From Planctomycetota bacterium (lineage in GTDB: Bacteria; Planctomycetota; UBA1135; GCA-002686595), in NCBI GenBank assembly GCA_016714045.1, contig JADJNY010000007.1, forward strand, positions 248,001 to 312,000: 64,000 bases of DNA, read 5' to 3'. Shown here piece after piece: positions 8,626-16,425 of this stretch (positions are counted from its first letter, which is position 1; every line of letters starts with the position of its first letter). Below the pieces are notes generated by a model. The model ran no database searches and was not told where the DNA came from. It saw only the letters and a program-made list of their open reading frames with translations. The position numbers were made by a program, and so were the translations under genes.

Positions 8626-9803
8626 CGCGCGCCGTCGACCTCGTCCTCGTCGCGAACGCGCGCATCCCGAGCCAGCGCGCGCAGACGCTCCAGATCGTGC
8701 AGATGGCGGCCGCGTTCGAGCGTGCGGGCGCGCACGTGGCGCTGTTCCACGCGAAGCGCCGGCCGACGGTCGAGCTGCCGCCGGGGCAAGACGCCTGGCG
8801 CTGGTACGGCGTGCAGCTCGCGGAGAAGCCCTTGCTCGAGCCGATCCGCTGCCTCGACTGGATCGACCGCGTGCCGCGCGTGCTCCAATACGTGCCCGCG
8901 CGTCTGCAAGAGCAGTCCTTCGGCAAGAACGCGGCGCGCGCGGTGCTCGAGCACCACGCGGGCGCGCGCGTGCTCACACGCGAGCTCGAGACGGCGCACC
9001 ACCTCGCGAAGAAGAAGCGGCCGAACGTGTTCCTCGAGCTGCACCGCGTGCCGGGCGGGCGGCTGCGCCGGCGCGCGCTCAAGGCGTCTGCGCGCGCGTG
9101 CGCCGGCATCGTCGCGATCTCGGGCGGGGTGAAGACGGATCTCGTCGCGCTCGGCATCGACGAGCGGCGCATCGTCGTCGAGCACGACGGCTTCGAGCCC
9201 GAGCGCTTCGCGAAGCTGCCGAAGCGCGCGAAGGCGCGCGCGGAACTCGGCCTGCCCACGTCGGTGCCGCTCGTCGTCTACACGGGCGGGCTGCTCGAGT
9301 GGAAGGGCGTCGACCTGCTCGTCGACGCCGCGCGCGCGCTGCCCGACGCGTACTTCGTGATCGCGGGTGGGATGGACGCGGACGTGAAGCGGCTGCGGCA
9401 GAAGGCGGGCGGCCTCGCGAACGTGCGCATCGACGGCTTCCAACCGCCCGAGCGCGTGCCGCTCTACCTCGCCGCGGGCGACGTCGGCGTGGCACCGAAT
9501 CGGTCGAAGCCTCCGATCAGCGCGCGCTACACGTCGCCGCTCAAGGTGTTCGAGTCGATGGCGGCGGGGCTGCCCCTCGTCGCGAGCGACCTGCCGAGCC
9601 TGCGCGAGCTCCTGACGCACGAGAAGGACGCGTGGCTCGTCGCGCCGGACGACGCGGGGGCGCTCGCGGAGGGCTTGAAGAAGCTCCTCGGCGACGCGGC
9701 GCTGCGCGCGCGGCTCGCGCAGGCCTTCCACGCGCGCGCGAGCGAGCACGCGTGGATCGCGCGCGCCCGGCGCCTGCTCGCGTGGATGGACGAGGAGCGC
9801 TGA
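8622..9803 (+). CDS. GT4-family glycosyltransferase
   Basis: A 393-residue GT-B enzyme, read from ATG 8622, which overlaps the preceding stop. The N-terminus VDLVLVANARIPSQRAQTLQ with QMAAAFERAGAHV matches GT4 enzymes that scan along the acceptor loop. VFLELHRVPGG and GIVAISGGVKTDLVALGI sit in the linker. VVYTGGLLEWKGVDLLVDA is the donor-domain start, and the final motif is ARYTSPLKVFESMAAGLPLVASDLP, the SPLK..E variant in which the first Glu of EX7E is replaced. A soluble cytoplasmic enzyme is expected. It ends 85 nt before the convergent gene at 9889. Confidence 0.87.
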   Translation: MTRAVDLVLVANARIPSQRAQTLQIVQMAAAFERAGAHVALFHAKRRPTVELPPGQDAWRWYGVQLAEKPLLEPIRCLDWIDRVPRVLQYVPARLQEQSFGKNAARAVLEHHAGARVLTRELETAHHLAKKKRPNVFLELHRVPGGRLRRRALKASARACAGIVAISGGVKTDLVALGIDERRIVVEHDGFEPERFAKLPKRAKARAELGLPTSVPLVVYTGGLLEWKGVDLLVDAARALPDAYFVIAGGMDADVKRLRQKAGGLANVRIDGFQPPERVPLYLAAGDVGVAPNRSKPPISARYTSPLKVFESMAAGLPLVASDLPSLRELLTHEKDAWLVAPDDAGALAEGLKKLLGDAALRARLAQAFHARASEHAWIARARRLLAWMDEER

Positions 9804-9888
9804 GCACGCTCCGGTGCGCGCGCGCGTGGCGGCGTTCACGGCGCGGTGCCTGCTCGAGTTCCCGCGTCGTGCGACGTGCGTGTGCGGC

Positions 9889-11247
9889 TCAACCGCGCGT
9901 GAGCACGGCGCGCGCGCGCTTCGCGTAGCTCGACTCGAACGAGATCTGCCGCACGGCGAGCTTCTTGCGCACGTCGGAATCCGCGAGCAGCTTGCGCACC
10001 GCCGTCGGGTAGCACGTCGCGAGCTCGCGCGCCGCGAGGCCGCCGGGGTACGCCGCGTCGAAGCCCGCGAGCGCGCGGTAGTAGCTCTCCTGGCCCGCGA
10101 CGCGCTTGCAGCCCTCGACGAGCCCGCCGACGACCTCCGCGCGTTGCGCGGGGCTCCACTTCGGCCAGCGCGCGAGCTTCGCGCCCCAGTCGTCGAGGAA
10201 CGGTCCGGGCGGGAGGAGCAGCTCGTGGCTCGCGCGCAGGAGCTTCAGCTCGCGCAGCGGGTAGTTCCGGTGGCCTTCGCTCGCGAGCAGCTCGCGGTAG
10301 AGCGCCGAGGCGCGCCCGTACGCGCCGCCGTAGCGGTCGAAGCGCTCGCGCGCGAGGTCCGCGTAGCGGTGCTGCACCTCCGGCGCGACGCGCTTCGCGT
10401 TCTTCGCGTTGAAGGCCTGCATCACGTCGCCCGCGTTGTGCGTCAGCGCGGCGGCGAGGATCAGGAGCTCCTTCTCGCGTCCCGGCGAGCGCTCGATCGT
10501 CGCGAAGGCGCGCGCCTCGCGCGCGAGCTCGGCGTCGATCGCGTGCTCGAGCGGCTCGGCGAGCTCGGGCGCGCCGAGCGCGTGGAACGCGAGCAATCCG
10601 CCGCACAGGACGGAGAGGCGCTCGCCGTCGTGCCCGGAGACGTCGCCCGCGCCGTCGACGCGTACGATGCGCGCGCTGACGCCGCGCAGGTCCCAGTCGG
10701 CGAGCGCGAGCGCCAGGTCGCGGCGCACGAGGAGCTCCTCGCGCGGGTCTTCCTCGAACCACAGCGCGTGGCGGATCTTGCTGTCGACGTCGGTGGGGAC
10801 GTAGGTCGCGGCGCTCGCGAAGTGCGCGGCGACGCAGAGCGCGAAGTACTCGGTGCGGTCGGCGGCGGTCGGCGTCTCGGTCGACGGCACGCGCGCTTCC
10901 TCGCGCAGGATCGACCACCAACCGAGCGCGTGCCGGCCGTGGTCGGCGAGCCGCGTGCCCTCCGTCGGCGGGACGGACGCGGCGAGCGGGTGCGATCCGT
11001 CGTAGAGGAACGGCGCCGCGTTCTTCACGAGCGCCACGAGGTTGCGCGGCCCGATGAAGCCGCCGAACGCGCCGCGGCCCTCGGGCGCGAACGCGCCGTC
11101 CTTGCGCGCTGCGAGTGCGCCGCCGTTCCCGGCCGCGGACGCGCCGCGCGCCTCGGGCCCGGTCGCGCGGGGACGTTCGACGCCGCTCGCGGGTTGCGCG
11201 CTCGACGCGCGGGGCACGCGGGGATCGACGGGCTCGGTGGGGGACAT
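9889..11247 (-). CDS. Conserved-looking protein of unknown function
   Basis: I do not recognise this 452-residue protein. The first ~60 residues are low-complexity (Ala, Gly, Pro, Arg). The rest is a mainly helical region with natural composition, for example NLVALVKNAAPFLYDGSHPL, ALCVAAHFASAATYVPTDV, ELLILAAALTHNAGDVMQAF and RNYPLRELKLLRASHELLLP. There is no signal peptide, membrane span or catalytic motif that I can name. It is the only gene on the minus strand inside the glycosyltransferase locus and is divergent from the one at 11365. The opposite-strand frame over the same bases reads as Arg/Glu/Ala-rich shadow sequence, which supports this strand. ATG 11247 has TAGGCT 9 nt upstream. Confidence 0.65.
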   Translation of the reverse strand: MSPTEPVDPRVPRASSAQPASGVERPRATGPEARGASAAGNGGALAARKDGAFAPEGRGAFGGFIGPRNLVALVKNAAPFLYDGSHPLAASVPPTEGTRLADHGRHALGWWSILREEARVPSTETPTAADRTEYFALCVAAHFASAATYVPTDVDSKIRHALWFEEDPREELLVRRDLALALADWDLRGVSARIVRVDGAGDVSGHDGERLSVLCGGLLAFHALGAPELAEPLEHAIDAELAREARAFATIERSPGREKELLILAAALTHNAGDVMQAFNAKNAKRVAPEVQHRYADLARERFDRYGGAYGRASALYRELLASEGHRNYPLRELKLLRASHELLLPPGPFLDDWGAKLARWPKWSPAQRAEVVGGLVEGCKRVAGQESYYRALAGFDAAYPGGLAARELATCYPTAVRKLLADSDVRKKLAVRQISFESSYAKRARAVLTRG

Positions 11248-11256
11248 GGGGCGGAG

Positions 11257-11262
11257 AGCCTA
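11257..11262 (-). promoter_or_regulatory. TAGGCT -10-like box, 9 nt before the start codon
   Basis: On the minus strand TAGGCT lies 9 nt upstream of ATG 11247, with the same geometry as the TAGACT box before the gene at 353. It would give a leaderless transcript for the unknown gene. Confidence 0.4.
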
Positions 11263-11364
11263 CCGGCGTCCTCGTGCCTCGGCCCGCGCGCGGCCGCCGA
11301 AATCGCCGCGCCGCCCTTGGATTCGCGCGCCGCGGCCGCCACGCTGGCGCGCCCTCCACGCTGC

Positions 11365-12546
11365 ATGGCCCTGCGCGTCCTCTACCTCACCGACTCGCTC
11401 TCCGACCTGGACGGCGTCGGTCGCTACACGTTCTCGCTCCTCGCGGCGCTCGAGCGCGAGCGGCCGGGGATGGAGGTGCGGATCCAGCTCGCGCGCAAGC
11501 ACCGGCCGACGTCGAGCGCGGTACCGGCGCGTTGGCCGGTCGAGGTCGCGCTGCCGCCCGATTACCTCTTCTACATGTCGAAGCCGCGCTTCTGGGCGAG
11601 CGTCGTCCTCTCCGCGCTGCGCGTCGCGCGCGCGGCACGCTCGGTCGACCTCGTCCACGCGATCAAGGACTACCCGCACAACCTGGTCGGGCTCCTCGGC
11701 GCGCGGCTCGCGGGGAAACCGTGCGTCGCGACCGCGCACGGAACGTACAGCGTGCAGCCGCTGCTCGACCCGCGGCACGCCGCGCTCGCGCGCTGGACGT
11801 ATCGACGGCTCGCGGCGTTCGTGTCGGTCAGCCGCTACACCGCGCAGCGCATGCAGGAGCTCGCCGGGCCCGACGTGCTCGATCCCGCGCGGATGAAGGT
11901 CGTGCCGAACGCGGTCGACGTGGAGCCGCTCCTGCGCTCGCGCGCGATCGGCGCGCGGCCGTGGCACGGCAAGCGGTACACGCTGACGATCGGGGAGCTG
12001 AAGGAGCGCAAGGGCCATCACCTCGGGCTCGAGGCCTTCCTGCGCGTCGCGCGGCGCGTGCCGGACCTCGAGCACTTCGTCGTCGGCAAGCTCACGCCGG
12101 ATCCGTACCTGGACCGCTTGCGCGCGCTCGTCTCCGCGTCTGGGCTCGAAGCGCGCGTGCACTTCCTCGGCAACGTGACCGAGGACGAGAAGGTCGACCT
12201 CGTGCAGCGCGCGCACGTCTTCCTGCACACGCCCGTGCGCGCCGCGGACGGCGGTTTCGAGGGCTTCGGCATCGTGTACCTGGAGGCGGCGGCCTGCGGC
12301 GTGCCGTCCGTCGGCACGCGGGAGTGCGGCGCGGAGGATGCGATCGACGACGGGGTCACGGGCTTCCTCGCCGAACCCGCGCTCGCGGCCGTCGAGGCGG
12401 CGCTCCTGCGCCTGGCGACCGACGACGCGCTGCGCGCTCGGATGGGGAGCGCGGCGAGGGAGCGCGCGCGGCGCAGCACGTGGTCGGACAACGCGCGCGC
12501 CGTGCTCGCTCTCTACGACGAAGTGCTGAACGCGCGCGCGAGGTGA
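11365..12546 (+). CDS. GT4-family glycosyltransferase
   Basis: A family-4 glycosyltransferase of 393 residues. The start MALRVLYLTDSLSDLDGVGRYT includes the GVGRYT acceptor loop typical of mannosyl/glucosyl transferases of GT4. VDLVHAIKDYPHNLVG and CVATAHGTYSVQPL follow. The donor domain has TIGELKERKGHHLGLEAF and a complete EX7E in GFEGFGIVYLEAAACGVP. The upstream frame stays open to 9814, but that part is antisense to the gene at 9889 and has no protein-like composition, so ATG 11365 is taken. It is likely part of the same glycan pathway, transcribed away from the minus-strand gene. Confidence 0.88.
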   Translation: MALRVLYLTDSLSDLDGVGRYTFSLLAALERERPGMEVRIQLARKHRPTSSAVPARWPVEVALPPDYLFYMSKPRFWASVVLSALRVARAARSVDLVHAIKDYPHNLVGLLGARLAGKPCVATAHGTYSVQPLLDPRHAALARWTYRRLAAFVSVSRYTAQRMQELAGPDVLDPARMKVVPNAVDVEPLLRSRAIGARPWHGKRYTLTIGELKERKGHHLGLEAFLRVARRVPDLEHFVVGKLTPDPYLDRLRALVSASGLEARVHFLGNVTEDEKVDLVQRAHVFLHTPVRAADGGFEGFGIVYLEAAACGVPSVGTRECGAEDAIDDGVTGFLAEPALAAVEAALLRLATDDALRARMGSAARERARRSTWSDNARAVLALYDEVLNARAR

Positions 12547-12595
12547 AGGGCTCGTCACGCGGTTTCGCCTGCGCGATCGCCGATCCTGCCTCCGC

Positions 12596-13462
12596 ATGAC
12601 CCGGATGGACTCGAACGCGGCGCGCCGGCGCGTGGTCGCCCTCGCTTGGGGCGTCGCGACCCACGGCGCCTTCGTGCTCGGGGTCGCCGCCATGGCGTGG
12701 TCGCTCCACGCGGGCCTGCATCCTTGGGGGGGTGGACTGGGCGAGGCCGGCGGGCCCGTTGCGTGGCTCGTCGACCTCGCCCTGCTGGCCCAGTTCCCGC
12801 TCCTCCATTCCTGGCTCCTCTCGAAGGACGCGCGGCCCGCGTGGCTCGTGCGCGCGTTCCTCGGCGTGAAGGGCGGCGTGCTCGGCACCTCGCGCTTCGT
12901 CATCGTGAGCGCGCTCCAACTGCTCCTCGCCTTCACGCTCTGGCAGCCGCTCTCGACGATGGCGTGGCGGCCGACGGGCGCGCTCCTCGTCGCGCACGAG
13001 GCGGCGTTCGCCCTCGCCTGGATCCTGCTCGTCGTCGCGATGCGCGAGGCGGGGCTCTCCGTCCAGACGGGCAGCCTCGGCTGGACGTCCCTGTGGAAGG
13101 GGGCGGCGCCGCGCTTTCCCGCCTTCCGGCCGATCGGACTCCACGCGCTCGTGCGGCACCCGATCTATGTCGCGTTCACGCTCGTCCTGTGGACAGCGCC
13201 GACCTGGACGCTCGATCGTTTCGTCCTCGGCGGCGTGTGGACGGTCTACTGCGTCCTCGGCGCCCGGCGGAAGGAAGCCCGGCTCCTCGAACGGCACGGC
13301 GCCGTGTGGGAGGAGCACGCCGCGCGCACGCCGTTCTTCGTGCCCGGCCTCCGGCCGCGCCCGGTCCCGGCGCGCAGCCTTGAAAGCGCCGTCGCGCCCC
13401 GCATGCTGTCCGCCCCCGCCCCGACGTCGGGCGACCGCGGCGCATGCGCATCCTCTTCCTGA
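12596..13462 (+). CDS. Membrane protein of the isoprenylcysteine methyltransferase/NnrU type
   Basis: A 288-residue polytopic membrane protein with about six hydrophobic segments. The C-terminal signature ALVRHPIYVAFTLVLW, then VYCVLGARRKEARLLERHG, is that of the ICMT/PEMT/NnrU superfamily: RHP near the cofactor site and the E-x-x-L...G.....Y-type tail. Members methylate lipids or prenyl-cysteine, or have unknown roles; which applies here is not clear. Its presence between two glycosyltransferases suggests modification of a lipid carrier or lipid-linked glycan, which is inference. The last 19 nt overlap the next gene, so the two are probably co-translated. Confidence 0.65.
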   Translation: MTRMDSNAARRRVVALAWGVATHGAFVLGVAAMAWSLHAGLHPWGGGLGEAGGPVAWLVDLALLAQFPLLHSWLLSKDARPAWLVRAFLGVKGGVLGTSRFVIVSALQLLLAFTLWQPLSTMAWRPTGALLVAHEAAFALAWILLVVAMREAGLSVQTGSLGWTSLWKGAAPRFPAFRPIGLHALVRHPIYVAFTLVLWTAPTWTLDRFVLGGVWTVYCVLGARRKEARLLERHGAVWEEHAARTPFFVPGLRPRPVPARSLESAVAPRMLSAPAPTSGDRGACASSS

Positions 13463-14721
13463 ACGACCTGTGGGATCCGCGCATCGGTTCGTCCGTGCGC
13501 CTGACCCACCAGCTCGCGGCACAGCTGCGCGCGCTCGGACACGCGACGGCCCTCGTGACGACCACGCCGGACGCCGCGCTCGCCGGCGAATGCGACCTCG
13601 ACGGGCTCCAGACGTTCCGGTTGCTGTCGAGCTACCCGCCGCGACTGCGGTCGTGGGTGTCGCTCGACAACCCGCGCGTGCGAGCGGGCGTGCGCGCCGC
13701 GCTCGAGGTCTTCCGGCCCGACGTCGTGCACGCGCACCTCGTGCACGACCAGCTCTCCTACGCGAGCTTGACCGCCGCGCGGCGCGCGGGCGCCGCCGTC
13801 GTCTTCACGGCGCACGACGTGATGACGTTCTGCTACCAGAAGCTGACCTGTTTCCACGGCGGCGAGGAAGCGCGCGGCGCCCGGCGCGACTACACCGCGT
13901 ACTGGCAGAAGTGCATCCCGTGCCAGCGACTGCGCTGGAACCCGCTGCGCAACGCGCGGATCGCGCGCGTGCTCGCGCGGGACGTCGACCGCGTCACGGC
14001 GGTGTCGCACGAGCTCGCGAGTGCGCTCGCCGCGAACGGGCTCCGCGTCGACCGCGTCGTGCACAACGCGACGGAGCCGCGCGCGCGGCTCCCGCTCCTC
14101 GAAGACGTCGCGCGCTTCCGCCGCGCGCGCGGCCTCGAGGACGCGGAGCTCGTCGCGATCGGCGGACGCCTGCACGAGCAGAAGGGCGTGGGGCAGCTCC
14201 TCCGCATGTTGGCGCTCCTCGCGCCGAAGCGGCCGAGGTTGCGCCTGCTCGTGCTCGGCAAGCGCGAGGTCTACGAGCGCGAGTTCGAGCCGCGCGCGCG
14301 GGAGCTCGGCGTCGCGGACCGCGTCGTCGCGACGGGCTGGCTCGACGGGGACGAACTCCAGGAAGCGCTCGCCGCGGTCGACGTCTTCGTGACCCCGTCG
14401 ATCTGCTTCGACACGTTCGGGCTCGTGAACCTCGAGGCGATGGAGCACGGGAAGCCCGTCGTCGCGACGGCGTTCGGCGGCAGCCCCGAGGTGGTCGTCG
14501 ACGGCGTCACCGGTTTCGTCCGCAACCCGTTCGACGTGGAAGGCTTTTCCGCGGCGATCGCGGCGCTCCTGGACGACCGGGGCCTCGCGGCGCGGCTGGG
14601 GGCGGCCGGCCGCGAGCGCTGGCGCTCGGAGTTCCTGGTGCCACGGATGACCGCCGAGTACCTCGCGGAGTACGGCGCGGCACGCGCACGGGCGGGGCCG
14701 GGGCCCGGCGCTCAGTCGTGA
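13444..14721 (+). CDS. GT4-family glycosyltransferase with Cys-rich insert
   Basis: A 425-residue GT4 enzyme beginning MRILFLNDLWDPRIGSSVRL. The acceptor domain has DVVHAHLVHDQLSYASL and TAHDVMTFCYQKLTCFHGG. An insert with WQKCIPCQRL follows, so two Cys pairs (CYQKLTC and CIPC) may bind a metal or form a structural cluster; this pattern is known in a subset of GT4 proteins. The donor domain has IGGRLHEQKGVGQLL and CFDTFGLVNLEAMEHGKP, in which Asp replaces the first Glu of EX7E. It ends the run of glycosyltransferases; 146 nt separate it from the radical SAM gene. Confidence 0.87.
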   Translation: MRILFLNDLWDPRIGSSVRLTHQLAAQLRALGHATALVTTTPDAALAGECDLDGLQTFRLLSSYPPRLRSWVSLDNPRVRAGVRAALEVFRPDVVHAHLVHDQLSYASLTAARRAGAAVVFTAHDVMTFCYQKLTCFHGGEEARGARRDYTAYWQKCIPCQRLRWNPLRNARIARVLARDVDRVTAVSHELASALAANGLRVDRVVHNATEPRARLPLLEDVARFRRARGLEDAELVAIGGRLHEQKGVGQLLRMLALLAPKRPRLRLLVLGKREVYEREFEPRARELGVADRVVATGWLDGDELQEALAAVDVFVTPSICFDTFGLVNLEAMEHGKPVVATAFGGSPEVVVDGVTGFVRNPFDVEGFSAAIAALLDDRGLAARLGAAGRERWRSEFLVPRMTAEYLAEYGAARARAGPGPGAQS

Positions 14722-14770
14722 GGGCCGGTTCGGCCGATACGGAGAGCCTTACCTCGTACTGGCCCTCGCT

Positions 14771-14799
14771 TTGCGAGAACCTCTAGCTCGGGGTAGAGT
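14771..14799 (+). promoter_or_regulatory. Possible sigma-70-like promoter for the radical SAM gene
   Basis: TTGCGA at 14771-14776 and TAGAGT at 14794-14799 are separated by 17 nt. Each matches four of six consensus bases. This would leave a leader of about 60 nt before ATG 14868 and separate the radical SAM gene from the glycosyltransferase run. Confidence 0.3.
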
Positions 14800-14867
14800 T
14801 TGGGTCTCCACCGGACGATCCTCGGATCTCCGGGCGAGCCGACCCGCACCAAGATCGACGTCCTCCG

Positions 14868-16304
14868 ATGCGCAAGACCCTCCTCACCTACGTCAAGCCG
14901 CACGTCCAGGAAGACCCGCTGGCGATGATCCTCGGGATCGCCTACCTCGGCGCGTCGCTCGAGAAGGAAGGCCTGCCCGTCGAGCTCTGCGACGAGCGCA
15001 TCGTCAACGACCAGTACATGCGCGAGGCGATCGAGCGCAACGACGTCATCGGCTTCGGCGCGCTGACGCCGAACATCCGCCGCGCGATCGCGTGGGCGAA
15101 GTACGCGAAGTCGCGCGGCAAGGTCACGGTGATGGGGGGGCCGCACGCGTCGGTCGACCAGGGCATCTTCCTCGACTCGGGTCACTTCGACTTCGTGCTC
15201 AAGGGCGAGGCGGAGGAGACGCTCCCGCGCTTCCTGAAGGCCTTCGAAGGCAACGACTGGAAGGCGATGGGCGAAGTGCCCGGCCTCGCCGCGGTGAAGG
15301 AGAAGTCGATCGTGATCGACAACCCCGCGCCGCCGTTGATCAAGAAGCTCGACGACCTGCCGCTGCCCGCGCGCCATCTGCTGCCGATGGACCGCTACTT
15401 CCAGCTCAACCCGGAGAAGCTGGTCTACATCTTCACGACGCGCGGATGCCCCTTCAAGTGCATCTTCTGCCAGAAGGAGCTCACCGGCCGCGGCTTCCGC
15501 GTGCGTTCGACGGAGATGATCGTCGACGAGCTCGAGCACATCGTGAAGACGTACAAGCCCGGCGTGATCTTGTTCGTCGACGAGATCCTGACGCTGCGCA
15601 AGAAGCGCATCCACGAGATGTGCGACGAGATCCTGCGCCGCGGCTTGAAGTTCGAGTGGATCGCGAACACGCGCGCGGACTGCGTCGACTATCCGCTCCT
15701 GAAGCACATGCACCGCGCCGGCTGCCGGCGCATCTACTACGGGTGGGAGTCGGGCTCGCAGCGCATGCTCGACGTCCTGAAGAAGGACCTGACGCCGGAG
15801 GTCATCGTCGAGGCCGCGAAGATGACGCGCCGCGCGGGCATCTGGGCCAAGGTCTACCTGATCGTCGGCTCGCCCGGCGAGACGAAGCAGGACATCGAGG
15901 AGACGGAGAAGGTGCTCAAGCTCGCGGGGCCGGACCTCGTGCGCGTCAGCGTGTTCAACCCGCTGATCGGCACGGAGAGCTGGGACGGCTACCTCGCGAA
16001 CATCGACCTGACGGACCTCTCCGAGAACTACGTCAGCTCGAACCGCTCGGCGTACAAGCACGAGCACTTCACGCAGGTGGAGCTCGAGGAGCTGCGCAAG
16101 AACATGGTGCGCAGCTACGAGCGCTGGTACTACGGCTACGGCCAGCGCGCGAAGCGCTTCATGGAGCGCGCGCTCTACTACATGGAGAACCCGCAGTTCG
16201 GGAAGAAGCGCCTCGGGCGCGCGGTCGGACTCGTGCCGCCGCCGACGAGCGAGAACGTGATCGATCAGGCGCGCAAGGCGGCGTCGCTCGGGCAGAACCG
16301 CTAG
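14868..16304 (+). CDS. B12-binding-domain radical SAM protein
   Basis: A 478-residue radical SAM enzyme with an N-terminal cobalamin-binding-like domain (residues ~10-125: LAMILGIAYLGASLEKEG, IGFGALTPNIRRAI, VTVMGGPHAS, FVLKGEAEETLPRF). The [4Fe-4S] site is CPFKCIFC, Cys194, Cys198 and Cys201. Later motifs include GVILFVDEILTLRKKR, KFEWIANTRADCVD, YYGWESGSQRMLDVLKK and LIVGSPGETKQDIEETEKVL, the usual order for the B12-radical SAM family that includes methyltransferases and cyclisation enzymes. It is not an anaerobic sulfatase-maturating enzyme (no C-terminal SPASM clusters). The product may be a methylated or rearranged lipid or sugar; the substrate is unknown. It ends just before a strong terminator. 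Confidence 0.85.
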   Translation: MRKTLLTYVKPHVQEDPLAMILGIAYLGASLEKEGLPVELCDERIVNDQYMREAIERNDVIGFGALTPNIRRAIAWAKYAKSRGKVTVMGGPHASVDQGIFLDSGHFDFVLKGEAEETLPRFLKAFEGNDWKAMGEVPGLAAVKEKSIVIDNPAPPLIKKLDDLPLPARHLLPMDRYFQLNPEKLVYIFTTRGCPFKCIFCQKELTGRGFRVRSTEMIVDELEHIVKTYKPGVILFVDEILTLRKKRIHEMCDEILRRGLKFEWIANTRADCVDYPLLKHMHRAGCRRIYYGWESGSQRMLDVLKKDLTPEVIVEAAKMTRRAGIWAKVYLIVGSPGETKQDIEETEKVLKLAGPDLVRVSVFNPLIGTESWDGYLANIDLTDLSENYVSSNRSAYKHEHFTQVELEELRKNMVRSYERWYYGYGQRAKRFMERALYYMENPQFGKKRLGRAVGLVPPPTSENVIDQARKAASLGQNR

Positions 16305-16343
16305 ACGACGGTCGCGAGCGCCGCTCCGGAATCGAACGAACAC

Positions 16344-16378
16344 GCGGGGCCTGCCTTCCGGACGAAGGCAGGCCCCGC
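16344..16378. terminator. Strong hairpin between convergent genes
   Basis: A perfect 15-bp stem (16344-16358 pairing with 16364-16378) closes a 5-nt loop. It lies between the 3' ends of the plus-strand radical SAM gene and the minus-strand surface protein. No U-run follows, so it may act as a bidirectional or mRNA-stabilising hairpin rather than a canonical intrinsic terminator. Confidence 0.8.
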
Positions 16379-16425
16379 GCCATTCCATCCGCACGAGCGC
16401 GACCATCGCGGCCGCGCTCCGCGTT

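Noticed and set aside
9814..11364. A long plus-strand extension upstream of the glycosyltransferase at 11365
   Set aside because: It is antisense to the gene at 9889 and lacks protein-like composition; the GT4 N-terminus begins exactly at ATG 11365.
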